From the NCBI GenBank assembly GCA_024180945.1, contig JAKSGN010000006.1, forward strand, positions 1,116,001 through 1,180,000: a stretch of DNA of 64,000 nucleotides, given 5' to 3'. Below, piece after piece: positions 53,561-64,000 of this stretch; the first letter of the stretch is position 1; the number at the start of each line of letters is the position of its first letter. The notes beneath the pieces were generated by a model. The model did not search any database. It was not told where the DNA came from and saw only the letters and a list, made by a program, of their open reading frames with translations. Position numbers and translations under genes: made by a program. This DNA is from Macrophomina tecta. Its lineage: Eukaryota > Ascomycota > Dothideomycetes > Botryosphaeriales > Botryosphaeriaceae.

Positions 53561-56500
53561 CTACGCGTTCTCCCAGTTCCTCCACTTGCACCCGCATCCA
53601 CCAGTGCCTCCATCTATACCGCCCGGCCCACCCTCAGCCAAAGTAACGTTGACGTCGCCGAACGGACCCTGCGCAGGATTTACCAGCGTTCCGCCGAAAT
53701 CACGGTTTTCAAGCTGCAGCTTGGCCGAGTCATCGACGATGCGCCCGTCGTCGTCCATGCCGTAGCAGTAGATCATCTTCTCCGTGATGTTGCCGCCATG
53801 CCGGTCCAGCGTGATCGTGACTGGGTATGGGAAGGAACCTGGCCTGTTGAAGTTGGTTGCACTTGACGCTGTCGATGAGGCCCCAGAGCTAGTCGAGGAT
53901 GCGCTGCCTGAACTCGTTGACGTGGGAAGTAGGGCCTTGCTATCCTCTGAATTGGTCCAAATTTGCACCAGGAACCGTGTCTGCCTCCACGTGCACCGCA
54001 CCTTCGCCGCATCTTTCGTAGAACCACCGTTCTGGTCCGCTTGAACCTCGCCAGTATCGGTACTGTTGACGGCGATGTTGTTCTTAAGGAAGATCGACCG
54101 GTCATAGTAGGTGTAGAAGCCATAATGCTCATCCGCTGCTCCACGGTTGTACAGCTTCAGCTGCTGGTTTGCAGGGAAAGTCAGCAGATTGGCAGCCGCA
54201 GCAGTCCCGTCAGCAGCGACATCAGGAGCAGGAATGATGTCAGCGATACTGCCGTTTGTAGAGTCCTGTCGCTTGACGAAGCGCTTAGAAGAGACGTGCT
54301 CGCCATTCAGGAATGAGATGAAGAAAGGCGTGTCTTCGCCGGCGAAAGGCCTGGAGTTCCCGTCCGTAGTGTTACCGAGGAATGCCTGGTCTTCCTGGCT
54401 CGGAGGCGAAGGCGAAGGAGTAGGCTCGTCGCGGGTGCGGAGGAAATTGAGCCATCTCCTCTCCTGAATTGAGCGCTTGGTCTTGGTCGGCTGCAGTGCT
54501 GTAGTGTTGGAAATGGTGCCATTAACGAACGCGATCTGAAACTTGAAATTTGGCTGGTTTGGTTCGTTCGGCTCCAGATCTTGTTGCTGTTCTTTCGGTA
54601 CCGCACAGCTCCACATGGTCTCAGGAGACACGCATCCGCTTTCCTCATAGCTATTGTCGGGTTCCGCAACGGTTGCAACTCCAGTAGGGATCGGGGGAAA
54701 GCCAGTCAGATTCAACCACACCGAAGGAGTGTCAGGGACGTTGGTGGCAGAAGGGCTGCCGTCCGGTGAAGTCGAGACACCGCCAGAGCTTGATCCGCCA
54801 TCGTCGTTACTCTTCCTGCGGGGAAGGAGAGTTCCTAGGAGCGCAGCCATGATGATCAGAAGGATTAAGAAGAAGATGCAGCAACACCAGCAGCAACACC
54901 TCCTTTTTTTCTTCTTCTTCACCGTTGGGTCATTTGGATCCTGAATCTCCTTATTCCGCTTGGGAAACAGGTGCCAGTAGCCACCGGCACCCTTTCTGCG
55001 TGGAGCTTTCGGTGCCTTTGGCGCCTTGGGCGTTTTTTGCGCCTTCTCAGCATGGCGCGGACTGGCGGGGAAAGGCCTCCTGGTTCCACCTCTCTCGGAA
55101 TTTCCGTTCGGGCTTGCGTAGCTAGGAGGAGCCTGCGAGTAATAGGCATTTTGCTGATAATGGTGGTGTACCTGCGTCGGTGGCGGCGGAAAGTAGGGCA
55201 CTTCTGCAGGAGCACGCTGGTTGAAGGAATGGGCCTGCATCTGGCTGGGGTGGCCCACATCTGTAGGCCTACGTTGGTTGGCGTAGGGAACTTCCACCCC
55301 GGCATGCTGGTTCAAGTAAGGGACCTCTGCCGAAGTACGCCGACTCGATGAGATCACACCTGCAGGTGCCGGCATGGAGATGTCATGCGGCCGAGAAGAC
55401 CGGCGGGTCGAAGTTGACCTCCGTGGAGTAGCTGCGGCTGCAGCCGCCCGCGGCTCAGCTGGCGCATTTTCCACATCGGCGTTCATACTGCGAGGTGTGC
55501 TGGTTGGGTTTTGAGGTTCGTGCACGGCGCGCGCAGACAGGACGGTCCCCAGCGAGGCTACCGCGACAACAGGGGTTGTATCTGTACTGCGAAATGTGTC
55601 GCGTTGCACCGAGTCTTCGTCCCGATGGAAAGGCACGCCGTTGTAATGATAGTGGTTGGAAATGTGGTAGACATCGTTGCTGTTGCTGGTGTGGCTGGGT
55701 GGCGCGGGGTTCGTGTGAGAATCTGCTTTAGCCCCAAATCCTTGTCCGAGAACGACCGGGATCTCCCTGTCGCTCGCGCTGATCGCGCTCTCTGTAGCCT
55801 CTGGCTGATAAGACCTCTCTAAAGAATTACGGGACGGCACTGTCGAAATGCCCAAGTCATCGTGAGTCCTCACAGGAGACTCCTCTCGTGACGATTGTTC
55901 CCAGCTCGCAGGGCTGAATGCTGTCGAAGCCGACGCTGGCGTCTGTGCAGCCTTTGATCTCGCAGAAAAGTTGCGACGCAGGTCCGGAGAACGATGGAAG
56001 AGCGATGCTGCAGACGGGAGCATGGGCATGACCGGCGTGCTCTTGTCGCTAGGAGTATTCGGAGCAAATCGGAAGCGAGATGGAGTGAACTCGAACGGAG
56101 TAGTGATAATGTTCCACCATCCTCTTGAACGATGGGGCGTAGGAGGGATATTGGTATCGATGTACAATCCAGTAGGACCTTTGAGCGATTTTGCAGATTG
56201 TGGAGTCTGGTCTTCTTCAAAAAGAGTGGCATCAGAAGTCACCCGCGGCTTCTTGGTATTGGCGATCTCTTGTGCCTTCGAAGATACAGCAGGCTGCGCT
56301 GAGTCTTGTTCAGCCGGGTTCTCCGCTATCACAAATCCGTTCGCCGTACTGATGCCTCCGGGGCTGCGATCATACTTGGTGTCGAAGTTGGCCGGGATGG
56401 CGGGAACTGGAGGGATATGCTCCCGACTAGCATTGTAGACGGTGTACGCATTCGTGGCTCTAGAGTAAACGCTCGAGGCGGGACGGGGCCTGTTATCTAG

Positions 56501-57526
56501 AGGAAATAGCCAGCCAGCCTTTTCTCTTGCAGGTGTGACGATGATGGTGGGAGTGTCGCCAGAGGCACCGCTGTTGGCTCTATGAAGGTTTGATGGATAC
56601 ATGTCCAGATTGCCCTGGGGAGAAGCTGATTGAGGAGTTTCATGGTCGGAGACTTGCTCTGGTGAGACTGAAAGACCGATGGTGATGGGACGATCGGACG
56701 GAGATACATCGAGCGGGCTCATGCGCGGCGGCTGGGTGTTTTCCGGCGTTTCCGGGGTTCCGATTTGAGCGACCGGCGGGTCGGGAGGAGGTCCAGGCTC
56801 GAAAGGTACCATCACCGGCTTCGTCTCTAGCCTTGTTTCCGGTACGTTCTTCCGCATAGTTTTCGACTTGAAGCGGTAGCCATTGTCAGCCTGGAAAGAC
56901 TCCTTCTCTTGGAGTTCATAGGTCGGAGCCATCTTTTCCAACCCCTCTCGCTTGTCTGCCCTGGGAACCTTGCGTGTCGAAGCAGATCTACCCAATCCTA
57001 GCCACTTAAACTTGCTTGAGCTCTTCTCCTCTTCCGGCGATGTCATTCCAGGCTTGCCCGTGGTGAACAGACCTCCGACGGCAGCAGGGAAGACTTGTCG
57101 CGGAGCGGGGCCTCGGTGGCGGGCATAACTGGTATCAACGGCGATAGCTGGCCTCATCGTCTGGCCAAACGGCTTGTTCCTCCGCTTGGACTTTGATTTG
57201 GATACGCCGTGTGAGGACATTCTTTTCTGCTTGGAGAAAGCGTTTCGTGCAGCGAGACGCGAGGCTTCGTATGCCCAATTTTGGGAAGGCTGGTTGCCTC
57301 CACCGACGCCTTGACCATCCATGGTGATGTTAGTTGGTGGAGTCTGGTAGGGCGGGGGATCTTGTTCGTTTCCGGCCTGCGCTTGCCAGCTGTTCGGGCC
57401 CACTGGAGGATGTGTTGGCGACCGAAAATCAGCGGCTGCGGGGAAACGAGTTATCCTCTGGGTCTTGGAGTCGTCGAAAGCAGCATCCGGATCTCTGTGA
57501 AAGTCGTGGGTGTAGAGCGTTGCCAT
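53561..57526 (-). CDS. Large single-pass membrane protein with cysteine-clustered helix
   Basis: One exon of 1,321 residues from the ATG at 57526 (MATLYTHDFHRD). The frame continues 29 codons upstream without ATG, where an acceptor-like pyrimidine/CAG stretch hints at a 5' exon. Residues 1-870 are polar, Pro/Ser-rich and probably disordered in the cytosol, with a basic stretch before the membrane. A single helix near residues 880-905 starts with RRCCCWCCCIFFLILLIIMA; the cysteines at the inner leaflet suit palmitoylation. The outer part (about 910-1321) has several N-x-S/T sites. Its conserved-looking C-terminal module includes GFYTYYDRSIFLKN, VRCTWRQTRFLVQIW, MIYCYGMDDDGRIVDD and a GGCGCKW end. 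I believe similar proteins exist across ascomycetes without an assigned function; the role here is unknown. Confidence 0.8.
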   Translation of the reverse strand: MATLYTHDFHRDPDAAFDDSKTQRITRFPAAADFRSPTHPPVGPNSWQAQAGNEQDPPPYQTPPTNITMDGQGVGGGNQPSQNWAYEASRLAARNAFSKQKRMSSHGVSKSKSKRRNKPFGQTMRPAIAVDTSYARHRGPAPRQVFPAAVGGLFTTGKPGMTSPEEEKSSSKFKWLGLGRSASTRKVPRADKREGLEKMAPTYELQEKESFQADNGYRFKSKTMRKNVPETRLETKPVMVPFEPGPPPDPPVAQIGTPETPENTQPPRMSPLDVSPSDRPITIGLSVSPEQVSDHETPQSASPQGNLDMYPSNLHRANSGASGDTPTIIVTPAREKAGWLFPLDNRPRPASSVYSRATNAYTVYNASREHIPPVPAIPANFDTKYDRSPGGISTANGFVIAENPAEQDSAQPAVSSKAQEIANTKKPRVTSDATLFEEDQTPQSAKSLKGPTGLYIDTNIPPTPHRSRGWWNIITTPFEFTPSRFRFAPNTPSDKSTPVMPMLPSAASLFHRSPDLRRNFSARSKAAQTPASASTAFSPASWEQSSREESPVRTHDDLGISTVPSRNSLERSYQPEATESAISASDREIPVVLGQGFGAKADSHTNPAPPSHTSNSNDVYHISNHYHYNGVPFHRDEDSVQRDTFRSTDTTPVVAVASLGTVLSARAVHEPQNPTSTPRSMNADVENAPAEPRAAAAAATPRRSTSTRRSSRPHDISMPAPAGVISSSRRTSAEVPYLNQHAGVEVPYANQRRPTDVGHPSQMQAHSFNQRAPAEVPYFPPPPTQVHHHYQQNAYYSQAPPSYASPNGNSERGGTRRPFPASPRHAEKAQKTPKAPKAPKAPRRKGAGGYWHLFPKRNKEIQDPNDPTVKKKKKRRCCCWCCCIFFLILLIIMAALLGTLLPRRKSNDDGGSSSGGVSTSPDGSPSATNVPDTPSVWLNLTGFPPIPTGVATVAEPDNSYEESGCVSPETMWSCAVPKEQQQDLEPNEPNQPNFKFQIAFVNGTISNTTALQPTKTKRSIQERRWLNFLRTRDEPTPSPSPPSQEDQAFLGNTTDGNSRPFAGEDTPFFISFLNGEHVSSKRFVKRQDSTNGSIADIIPAPDVAADGTAAAANLLTFPANQQLKLYNRGAADEHYGFYTYYDRSIFLKNNIAVNSTDTGEVQADQNGGSTKDAAKVRCTWRQTRFLVQIWTNSEDSKALLPTSTSSGSASSTSSGASSTASSATNFNRPGSFPYPVTITLDRHGGNITEKMIYCYGMDDDGRIVDDSAKLQLENRDFGGTLVNPAQGPFGDVNVTLAEGGPGGIDGGTGGCGCKWRNWENA

Positions 57527-59707
57527 GCTAGCCGCCAGAAGGTCGAGTCTGGAGTAAATTTCGCCCTGGGCGCTTCGAGTCCGGGGGGCTTTGTTGGGCG
57601 GCAGGTCAGACAAGGGCGCCGATTCTGCGACAAAGAGGGTATAATGCGATCATGAGAGGTGGAGGGAAGACATGGTCGCAGAATAAGCAGGATGCTTTTG
57701 TGAGCCTGAAACACAATAGGCTTCTATTGTTGTCTTAAACGTGACAACAGGAAGGCAAGCAGGTGAAGCGGCAGAGTGAACAAATGAGGGAAACAGACGA
57801 AAAGCACCTTCTGAAGAGTGATTAGAGAAATGGAGACGAGTCTGGGGAAGAAGAGAGGAGAGGCAGAGCACGCGATCTGTAGCTAATGGGCCGTCGAAAA
57901 GCAAAAGTACACTCGCGACGCTTGGCCAGGCGCACATGTTGATTGCGGGCGCCGCAAAGCCGGTACTGTACACCGTGAGGCGGTAGCGCGATTGGTAGAT
58001 CGGTACGAAGAGTCATCTCGCTGGCGTTGTGGGCGAGTCTGGCGGGAGGTTCTGCGAGAGGCGGCGAGATGGTTGGCTGTCGAAGCGCCTGCCACGAGAA
58101 TGCCGGTGCACATCATACCGACCGCGGCTGCCACCATGCCAGAGCAGGCCTAGCTCACAGCGGGCGCCAGCAGCGGCCGCCCAACGCTGCCAGGCCCCAG
58201 AGCCACTCGATGCAGCCTCCAGAGCCTCACCAGGCGCTAAGCTGCTATCATTAGCAGAGAGGCCTCCAACTCCAGACACTGTCGAGCCTTCCTCCGCTGT
58301 CCGCGTTGTCCGCGTCGTCACCCTGCGCTCCAGCAGCGCCCATCAGCCAGCATTTCACACTGCGTTGGCAGGCAAGAGATCGGTGCGACCGCCCTCATGT
58401 GCCCACACCGGCGAATCCATCGCGACCAGCTGGTCGCGTCGCATCGCCGGGCGTCACGCGTCGCGCGGTGAGTGAGAGTCTCGCCATGGTGGACGTCGAT
58501 CCTGCGAGACGAGCTCCGGTGCGCTCGTGTCGCAGGTGATTTGCGCGGAGGATCGAGAATGCGGGCCGTCACCACGAGGCAGCGTCGCGATCGGCTCTGG
58601 GAGCGACCGTTTGGGATTGAAGAGGCCAAGATGCCGACCCTTGGACCGTCCATCTCGACAAGAGTGAACCTGGGGTGGTCAAGGGTCGCCGCTTGCTCGT
58701 CGAGCGGATAATTTCGCCTTATCTTCGGGGCGAGAAAAGCGTGCTGGCCAGCGGAGCGGAGGTTGAGCGTGACCGCAGCGCGCGACGTGTCTTCATCGCT
58801 GCTCGTACTGCTGATCCGCCACGCAAGGGCTCCATGCGCTCGCGAGGTGGCATTGCGATGCCGATAAGCGTGATACGAGGGCGGCGAGCGGCACTACTGG
58901 CGATGCTGAGAAGAGGCGGCGAGATATAACCAGCTCCGCCATTACTCGGCCGGGGAGCTGCCAAGCGGACGGCTCCTAATCTCCGCCGCTGCGCCGTTGT
59001 CTTTTTGGCTCTGTGGCCTCCATCTCCTCTTCAGCGTAGAGTTTGCCCTCCCGTCCTCGCGTTCTGCTGGTTCCGCCGCGTCTGCTCTCCTGGCATGTGG
59101 TCGTTCTGAAAAAAGTTCTGAAACCGTGCGCCCTCACCGTCGCCTGCTCCTCCGTCCACATCCCTGTCTGAGCTTCTGCGCGCGCCGCAGCTTGCAAGCC
59201 ACCCGCTGAGCAGTATCGTATCCTTCCATACGTACTTGCAACCTGTCCGCGAGCGAGGCCCGGCCAACAGCAGCCCTTTCGCCCAGCCAATTGCGCCCCT
59301 CCGTCCGAGCCACATATCGAATCAGCCAGATCGCGAGCCAACCTTAACTTAGCCTGCCTGCCGAGGAACGACGGTCCCCTCCCTTCGCAACAGCCCTATA
59401 TCACCCTCCCGCGCCCCGACATACATAGTCCCGCCTAGGCGCGGCAAAAGTCACCCTGGCGACTCCAACTTCCACCACCACTCTCCCGTCCGGCCACCGG
59501 CGACGGCGCTCGTCCGCTGGCCCTCCGAATCTGCAGCTCCATCAACATATCGACGCCGCCCAGCAGCAGCAGCAGCGGGACGCACAGCAGGGCGCCACTT
59601 CCGGTTTGCCCGCCCGCCCCGGCTTCCGCCAGCCGCTGCCCGCCATCCCCGGCACCCCGGTCGAGCCATCGCACGGCTTACTGCCGACTCCGACCACCCA
59701 GGTGTCC
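57527..59707. promoter_or_regulatory. Long divergent intergenic region before MNN10
   Basis: These 2.2 kb separate two divergently transcribed genes. Many short ORFs on both strands are GC-rich shadows without family support. Pyrimidine-rich sequence and probable leader of the MNN10-like gene lie at 59340-59700. Confidence 0.45.
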
Positions 59708-61334
59708 ATGTCGCTGTCGCGCTCGCCGTCGCCCCAGCCGGGCGGCGGCTGGGCGAGCCCCGGACTGACCACGCCCTCGCCCTACAGTCCCCACGGCAGC
59801 GGCAGCGTGAGCCCGCGCATTGGCGGCAGCTATACCACCACCAACGGCTCACACAACGTCGCCTGGGGCTCTGCTCAAGCGCGGAGCGAGCAGGTGCGCG
59901 GCTACGATTCCCGCTTCAGCCCCCGCGGCGGCGGCTTCTTCTCAAGACACTTGCGGAGGATATCGCAAGGCCTGCCGTTCGCTCAGGCTCCGAGCGGCGC
60001 ATTCGCGGAAAAGGAGAAGCTTGAGCGCGAGCGATGGGCTCCACGCAGGGCAGGCGTGCTGGGCGGCATCCCGTCATGGATCGCAGGGAGACTGCGCCCC
60101 TTGCGGTTACGTTTTGTACTGCTCCTGGCTGTCCTGTTCTTTGTCCTGTTATCATACATACCCCGTAAGAATTCCCGGTACTGCGCACTGTGCAATTCGA
60201 ACTGACGAGTGGCAGCATTCGACAAACTCTACAATCGCACGTCCTGGCTCGGCGGAGGGAGCAAATACGTTATAATACTGGCAGCGAATATGGGTGGAGG
60301 TGTCATGGAATGGAAGGGGCCCCGTGAGTGGGCCATTGAGCGAGATAGCGTCAAGAACAAGAAGAGATATGCGCGCCGGTGGGGATACAACCTGGAGATT
60401 GTCGACATGAGCACTAAGAAGCGCTATGCGCATGAATGGCGCGAGAGCTGGGAGAAGGTTGACACGATCCGGAGCGCCATGCGGAAATATCCGCAGGCAG
60501 AATGGTGAGATTTGCCTCCTAATCTAAAATTGCGACGGAGAATAGCTCACACTGACATCAATGATGCGTAGGTTCTGGTGGCTAGATCTCAACACTTTCA
60601 TTATGGAGCCCTCTTATCCTCTCCAGCAACATATCTTCGCAGACCTCCCTTCAACCACTTACCGCGACATCAATTTCTACAATCCCCTCAACATTAGTCA
60701 CCCCTTCACTGAGGAGTGGCTCGATCCGCTCTCCCGGTCAGCTGAAGGCGATGGCAATCCCGACTCTATCAATCTGATTGTTCCGCAGGACTGCGGTGGT
60801 TTCAACTTGGGCTCATTCTTCGTGCGTCGAAGCGCATGGACCGATCGACTACTTGATTACTGGTGGGACCCGGTACATTACGAGCAGCGGCATATGCAAT
60901 GGGAGCACAAAGAGCAGGATGCGCTGGAGTACCTGTACCAGAGCCAGCCATGGGTGCGGACCAACATGGCGTTCATCCACCAGCGCAAGGTCAACGCCTT
61001 CCCGCCAGGTGCCTGCTCAGATAACGGCATGGACCCGCGCATCCACTACAACGAGACGGAACGGGATTTCCTTGTGAACATGGCCGGCTGCGAGTGGGGG
61101 CGCGATTGCTGGGGCGAGATGTACTCTTACCGCGAACTGAGCAAGCGCCTTAATGCAGGGTGGTGGGACGGGTTCAAGGCGTGGTTTACTGGCGAGGTGG
61201 GCCGCTTCCGTAGCAGCACGGATTCCGACCCAGCCGATCAGATCGTGTTGCAGCAACAGCAGCAGAAGCAGCAAGAAGGCGAGAAAGCAAAGCCGAAAGA
61301 AGGCGACGAGGAGAAACAGCAGAAAGCGGAGTGA
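59708..61334 (+). CDS. MNN10: Alpha-1,6-mannosyltransferase, MNN10/GT34 type
   Basis: Three exons: 59708-60164, 60216-60504 and 60572-61334, giving 502 residues. The ATG at 59708 (MSLSRSPSPQPGGGW) was preferred because the frame upstream lacks ATG. A Ser/Pro-rich cytosolic tail of about 130 residues precedes the signal-anchor LRFVLLLAVLFFVLLSYIP. The lumenal GT34 domain begins SKYVIILAANMGGGVMEWKG. RRWGYNLEIVDM follows, and the metal/donor site WFWWLDLNTFIMEPSY spans the second splice junction. VPQDCGGFNLGSFFVRRS and QDALEYLYQSQPWVRTNMAF complete the catalytic core. The tail is Gln/Lys/Glu-rich. In yeast Mnn10 is part of Golgi M-Pol II, which extends the alpha-1,6-mannan backbone. Exact complex membership here is inferred. 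Confidence 0.92.
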
Positions 61335-62896
61335 TTCAGATGAAAGGCAAGGAGCAGGGCGTAGATAAGGTGCATGGCGCATTAGCTCGGTAAGTTTGTC
61401 CTGTTATGGAGGCATGGTGTTGTATCAGGGTGTACTCTTGTTTTTCGTCTTGTACGTTTCTGACAGCCACTTACCGCTGTTATTCTTTCCGTTTCCTCAA
61501 TCACTAGCGATTTTACCCCGTTTCTGCATGTCGCACACGTTCACGCATTTCTGTCACTTCTTGCTGTTACACTGTTTCAAACTTTATGCTAGACGGCTCG
61601 GTTTTTCGCCAAGGTTGGGGAGGATTTCTTTTTCCTTCTTCACTCCTCATGCCCCAGGCTGGGCATTGGTAGAACATTGTGGGTTGCAGATAATGCTTCC
61701 CGCGCTCCTACCTATTAGCTCTTCTCCTGTTGGTTGTTATTGTTTACATGAGTGGCCTCTTTGGGTCTCAGACTCTGTCCTCGCTTTTGGCATCGCGAGA
61801 TACCTTGCTGCCTGTTTTTGTGACCATTTTCTATTCGAACACCGCAGATGTAGTCTGTGTGGACCTTGGAACTGGTGGGGAGTTATTCGGGAAAGGAGTT
61901 TGAATCCAGCATACGCTTCTAAGCCTTCGAGAGGAGAAGAGGGTGGTTTGGCTGGCCATTGTACTGTTAGAGGGCGCTCGTCGTGTATACGAAGCGACGA
62001 TGATATTTTGGACGAAGGAAATCCCAGACTAATATTAACTCCAAATATGCTCTCTGGTTGTGTAGCTGCCGGGCTGCATGTCGGAAGGAGTTTCCAAGAA
62101 TTCCGTGTCCTTCGGTGTCGCGGCAATCTAACGTGGAAACACAGCGTGTAGGAAATGACGATATGAAGACCGTAGGGCTGTTATCGATACCGAGCACGTA
62201 GTGAAGAGATCAAATCTTGAGGGCTCGTATGTTTTGCTAAGTGGGGAAGGCAGCGATACGACGAAGCATGATTCACTTAACATTGTCGTGTGGCTCGATT
62301 GATTTAAAGGGAGCACCATGGAAAGATAGACTCATCACGCAATTATGAGGCGAGAAGATTGTGGATGGAGCCAGACTCTTGCTGCGGTCTACGCGACGGT
62401 TGGGAATCTGTGTGCAGACCACCTGTAGCTACCCGTGGATAGATATCTCTCCTTACCAATCCTCACGCACCCTCATCACCCACCTTGGTTGCCCTACCCC
62501 TGCATATATCGTAACCCGATCGATAATGGACTGGCAATGGTTCGGTGACCCACACTACCTTGCCCGTTGCGACCGCGTCTCTAGTGTAAGCCAACGGCCT
62601 TTTGAACAGACTGCTCGCTAATTGAGTGACTAGATGGTTCCAGATGATACTTGTAACGAGCTTTTTATTGTGCCACTTGCGTCTTAAACAGAAGCAATAC
62701 TCCAACTATACAGATTCGATCTCATGGCGGAGAGAACTCACCGCCCTCTCGCTCTACAACAGCTTACTCTCACAACGCCCACTCCAACACCCTTATGCAA
62801 CTATTCTTAACACTTTCCTCCCCAAGTCAACCAAGATCCGCTTCTTTGCAGATCCCGGCCTTCTTGATCTCGACGCCACCGCCGCCCCTATCGCGA
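61335..62896. other. Intergenic: MNN10 3' flank
   Basis: About 1.56 kb with no supported gene. A 251-codon ORF at 61396-62151 is Phe/Cys/Leu-rich, unlike coding sequence of its neighbours, and probably belongs to the 3' UTR. Confidence 0.45.
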
Positions 62897-63070
62897 ATGG
62901 ACGTCATCGACGCCACCGACATCGCTCGCGGGCTGCTCGAGCTCAAGCCTATGGAGCCTCTTCCCATCGAACGGGGACCCCTGACCAGCAGCGACGGACG
63001 CCCTACCCTCGCCTTCGTCCCCACCGGCACCAATGTCCTTCGCGCACGTAATTCCCCCGAAGAGCCTTAA
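62897..63070 (+). CDS. Doubtful short ORF, possibly a first exon
   Basis: From the ATG at 62897 a 57-codon frame reads MDVIDATDIARGLLELKPME and continues PLPIERGPLTSSDGRPTLAF with even, protein-like composition. That differs from the neighbouring non-coding DNA. It ends at a TAA at 63068-63070. A GTAATT donor-like site at 63047 could end it as a first exon, but no convincing following exon was found. I recognise no family. It may be a small protein, a 5' exon or chance. Confidence 0.3.
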   Translation: MDVIDATDIARGLLELKPMEPLPIERGPLTSSDGRPTLAFVPTGTNVLRARNSPEEP

Positions 63071-64000
63071 AGACCTTGGGCCATTTGGATTAGGGAGACG
63101 CCGAATATGACGTATTGGCAAGACACGTGTTCCATCTTACCCACTGGTCTTCATGACCGCGAACCTGAAGAGGCAGAGGACGGAGGCGGGGTAATCAGGC
63201 AAGTGTGGTGGAGCGCGCCTATTTAATCAGACTCAAATCGAGGTATGCAGTGCCGTGTGTGTGCGGCGGGAAGTCTCGGCCCTGCCCCGCCCCCCGGCAC
63301 CAATGAGCTGCATCCCCCTCCATACTTTCATAGCCGGCGTCTGATATGCGCATGGGTGTTAAACGACAACTTTAAAAATCTAAATGCGCCCCTTGAATGA
63401 CGGCGGCAGAGTCATGAAAAACGCCTCGACCTGAACTTGTTGGATCTGGTAGGAGATGATTTCAACTAAGGATCAAATTCGTTTTCATCGTTGATAACAG
63501 TATTTTCATATACATGTATATGGGTTCTCTTTCTGAAGTATGTATAGTGCTCCTCCCCTCCCTTGCTTCCGCCCGCCATCGACGCCAGACCGACAGCAAG
63601 GCAGAGGGACAAAGAGTAACCAGAAGACAGGTCCAGCCACCACAAAACTCTCCAACAACCACATCTCGTGGACAGAAAGTTATGTATAAAAGTTAAGGTA
63701 AAAAAAAAAAAAAAAAAAAAAAAAGAAGTGTGTCAAGAAAGAAGAAGCAGGAAGATTGTGCACGTAATTTGAACAGATCCTACACAAAAATCCACCTTGA
63801 AGAACTTATCGTGGACCCTGATACGGATGAGATCCTTGCCCTTGCCCTTGCCCTAGGTTCCTGTGCTCTCGTGAGCGGGAAAGACTTCTCCCCGGCAGTA
63901 CAAGACATTAGCGGCCACCCGGGGGACGAGTAACATGTACTTCGGACATCCTCTCCGAACCCGTTCTTACAAGATTGCGAGCATCCAGCCCGCGACCGCG
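63071..64000. other. Terminal non-coding stretch with a poly-A run
   Basis: No gene is supported. A run of 25 A lies at 63700-63724. Confidence 0.5.

Noticed and set aside
61396..62151. 251-codon ORF downstream of MNN10
   Set aside because: It is Phe/Cys/Leu-rich with no domain, lies directly in the expected 3' UTR, and has no splice or family support.

Overview
The window reads as a chromosome segment of a filamentous ascomycete (Pezizomycotina). Most genes are split by short GT-AG introns, mostly 44 to about 100 nt, with a CTAAC/CTGAC-like branch point close to a CAG/TAG acceptor. Genes lie singly on both strands with promoter-sized gaps, and the families are typical of moulds: CYP53 P450, ferric reductase, filamentous-type Scm3, GT34/GT25 glycosyltransferases, 7TM receptors and a fungal Tc1/mariner element. 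A class such as Dothideomycetes is a guess from gene flavour only. Exon boundaries were read by hand from splice signals and reading-frame continuity. No transcript data or database search was available.

Layout. 1-2463: the 3' part of a DDX60-like Ski2-family helicase. 3160-5523: an AhpD-like gene whose last exon is split by an apparently young Tc1/mariner (DD34E) transposon at 4144-5454, with perfect 30-bp inverted repeats, a TA duplication and an uninterrupted transposase ORF. 5.9-9.0 kb: a cupin protein and a large orphan membrane protein. 10008-10267: a spliced 68-residue secreted cysteine-rich peptide. 10.7-20.2 kb: a DHA2 drug-type MFS transporter, a cysteine synthase-like PLP enzyme fused to rhodanese, a ferric reductase (with one GC-AG intron) and an alcohol acetyltransferase-like enzyme. 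20.7-26.2 kb: SCM3 (CENP-A chaperone with Myb and zinc-finger-like additions) and ATG6/VPS30 (Beclin 1), divergent across 210 bp. 27.2-31.6 kb: a GT25-like glycosyltransferase and a CYP53 benzoate 4-monooxygenase-like P450. 32.8-40.7 kb: a steryl-ester-hydrolase-like lipase and PEX6. 42.1-47.5 kb: two seven-helix receptor-like proteins, the first with an apparent one-base frameshift. 47.9-49.5 kb: a gene-poor stretch with a possible P450 relic and a decayed member of a repeated fungal family broken at a 14-base G tract. 49.9-61.3 kb: an NTF2-like protein, YOS9 (ER lectin ending HEEL), a roughly 1,320-residue membrane protein with a CCCWCCC motif at its only helix, and an MNN10-type alpha-1,6-mannosyltransferase. 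61.3-64.0 kb: mostly non-coding, with one doubtful short ORF.

The genes do not form one operon-like pathway. Most are conserved housekeeping loci: the secretory pathway (YOS9, MNN10), peroxisome import (PEX6), autophagy and endosomal sorting (ATG6) and the centromere (SCM3). Single accessory genes are scattered among them. I see no convincing secondary-metabolite cluster, CRISPR array, rRNA or tRNA. The most distinctive signals are the transposon caught inside a gene in a reversible state, the small secreted cysteine-rich peptide, the cysteine synthase-rhodanese fusion and the orphan membrane protein with a cysteine-clustered helix.
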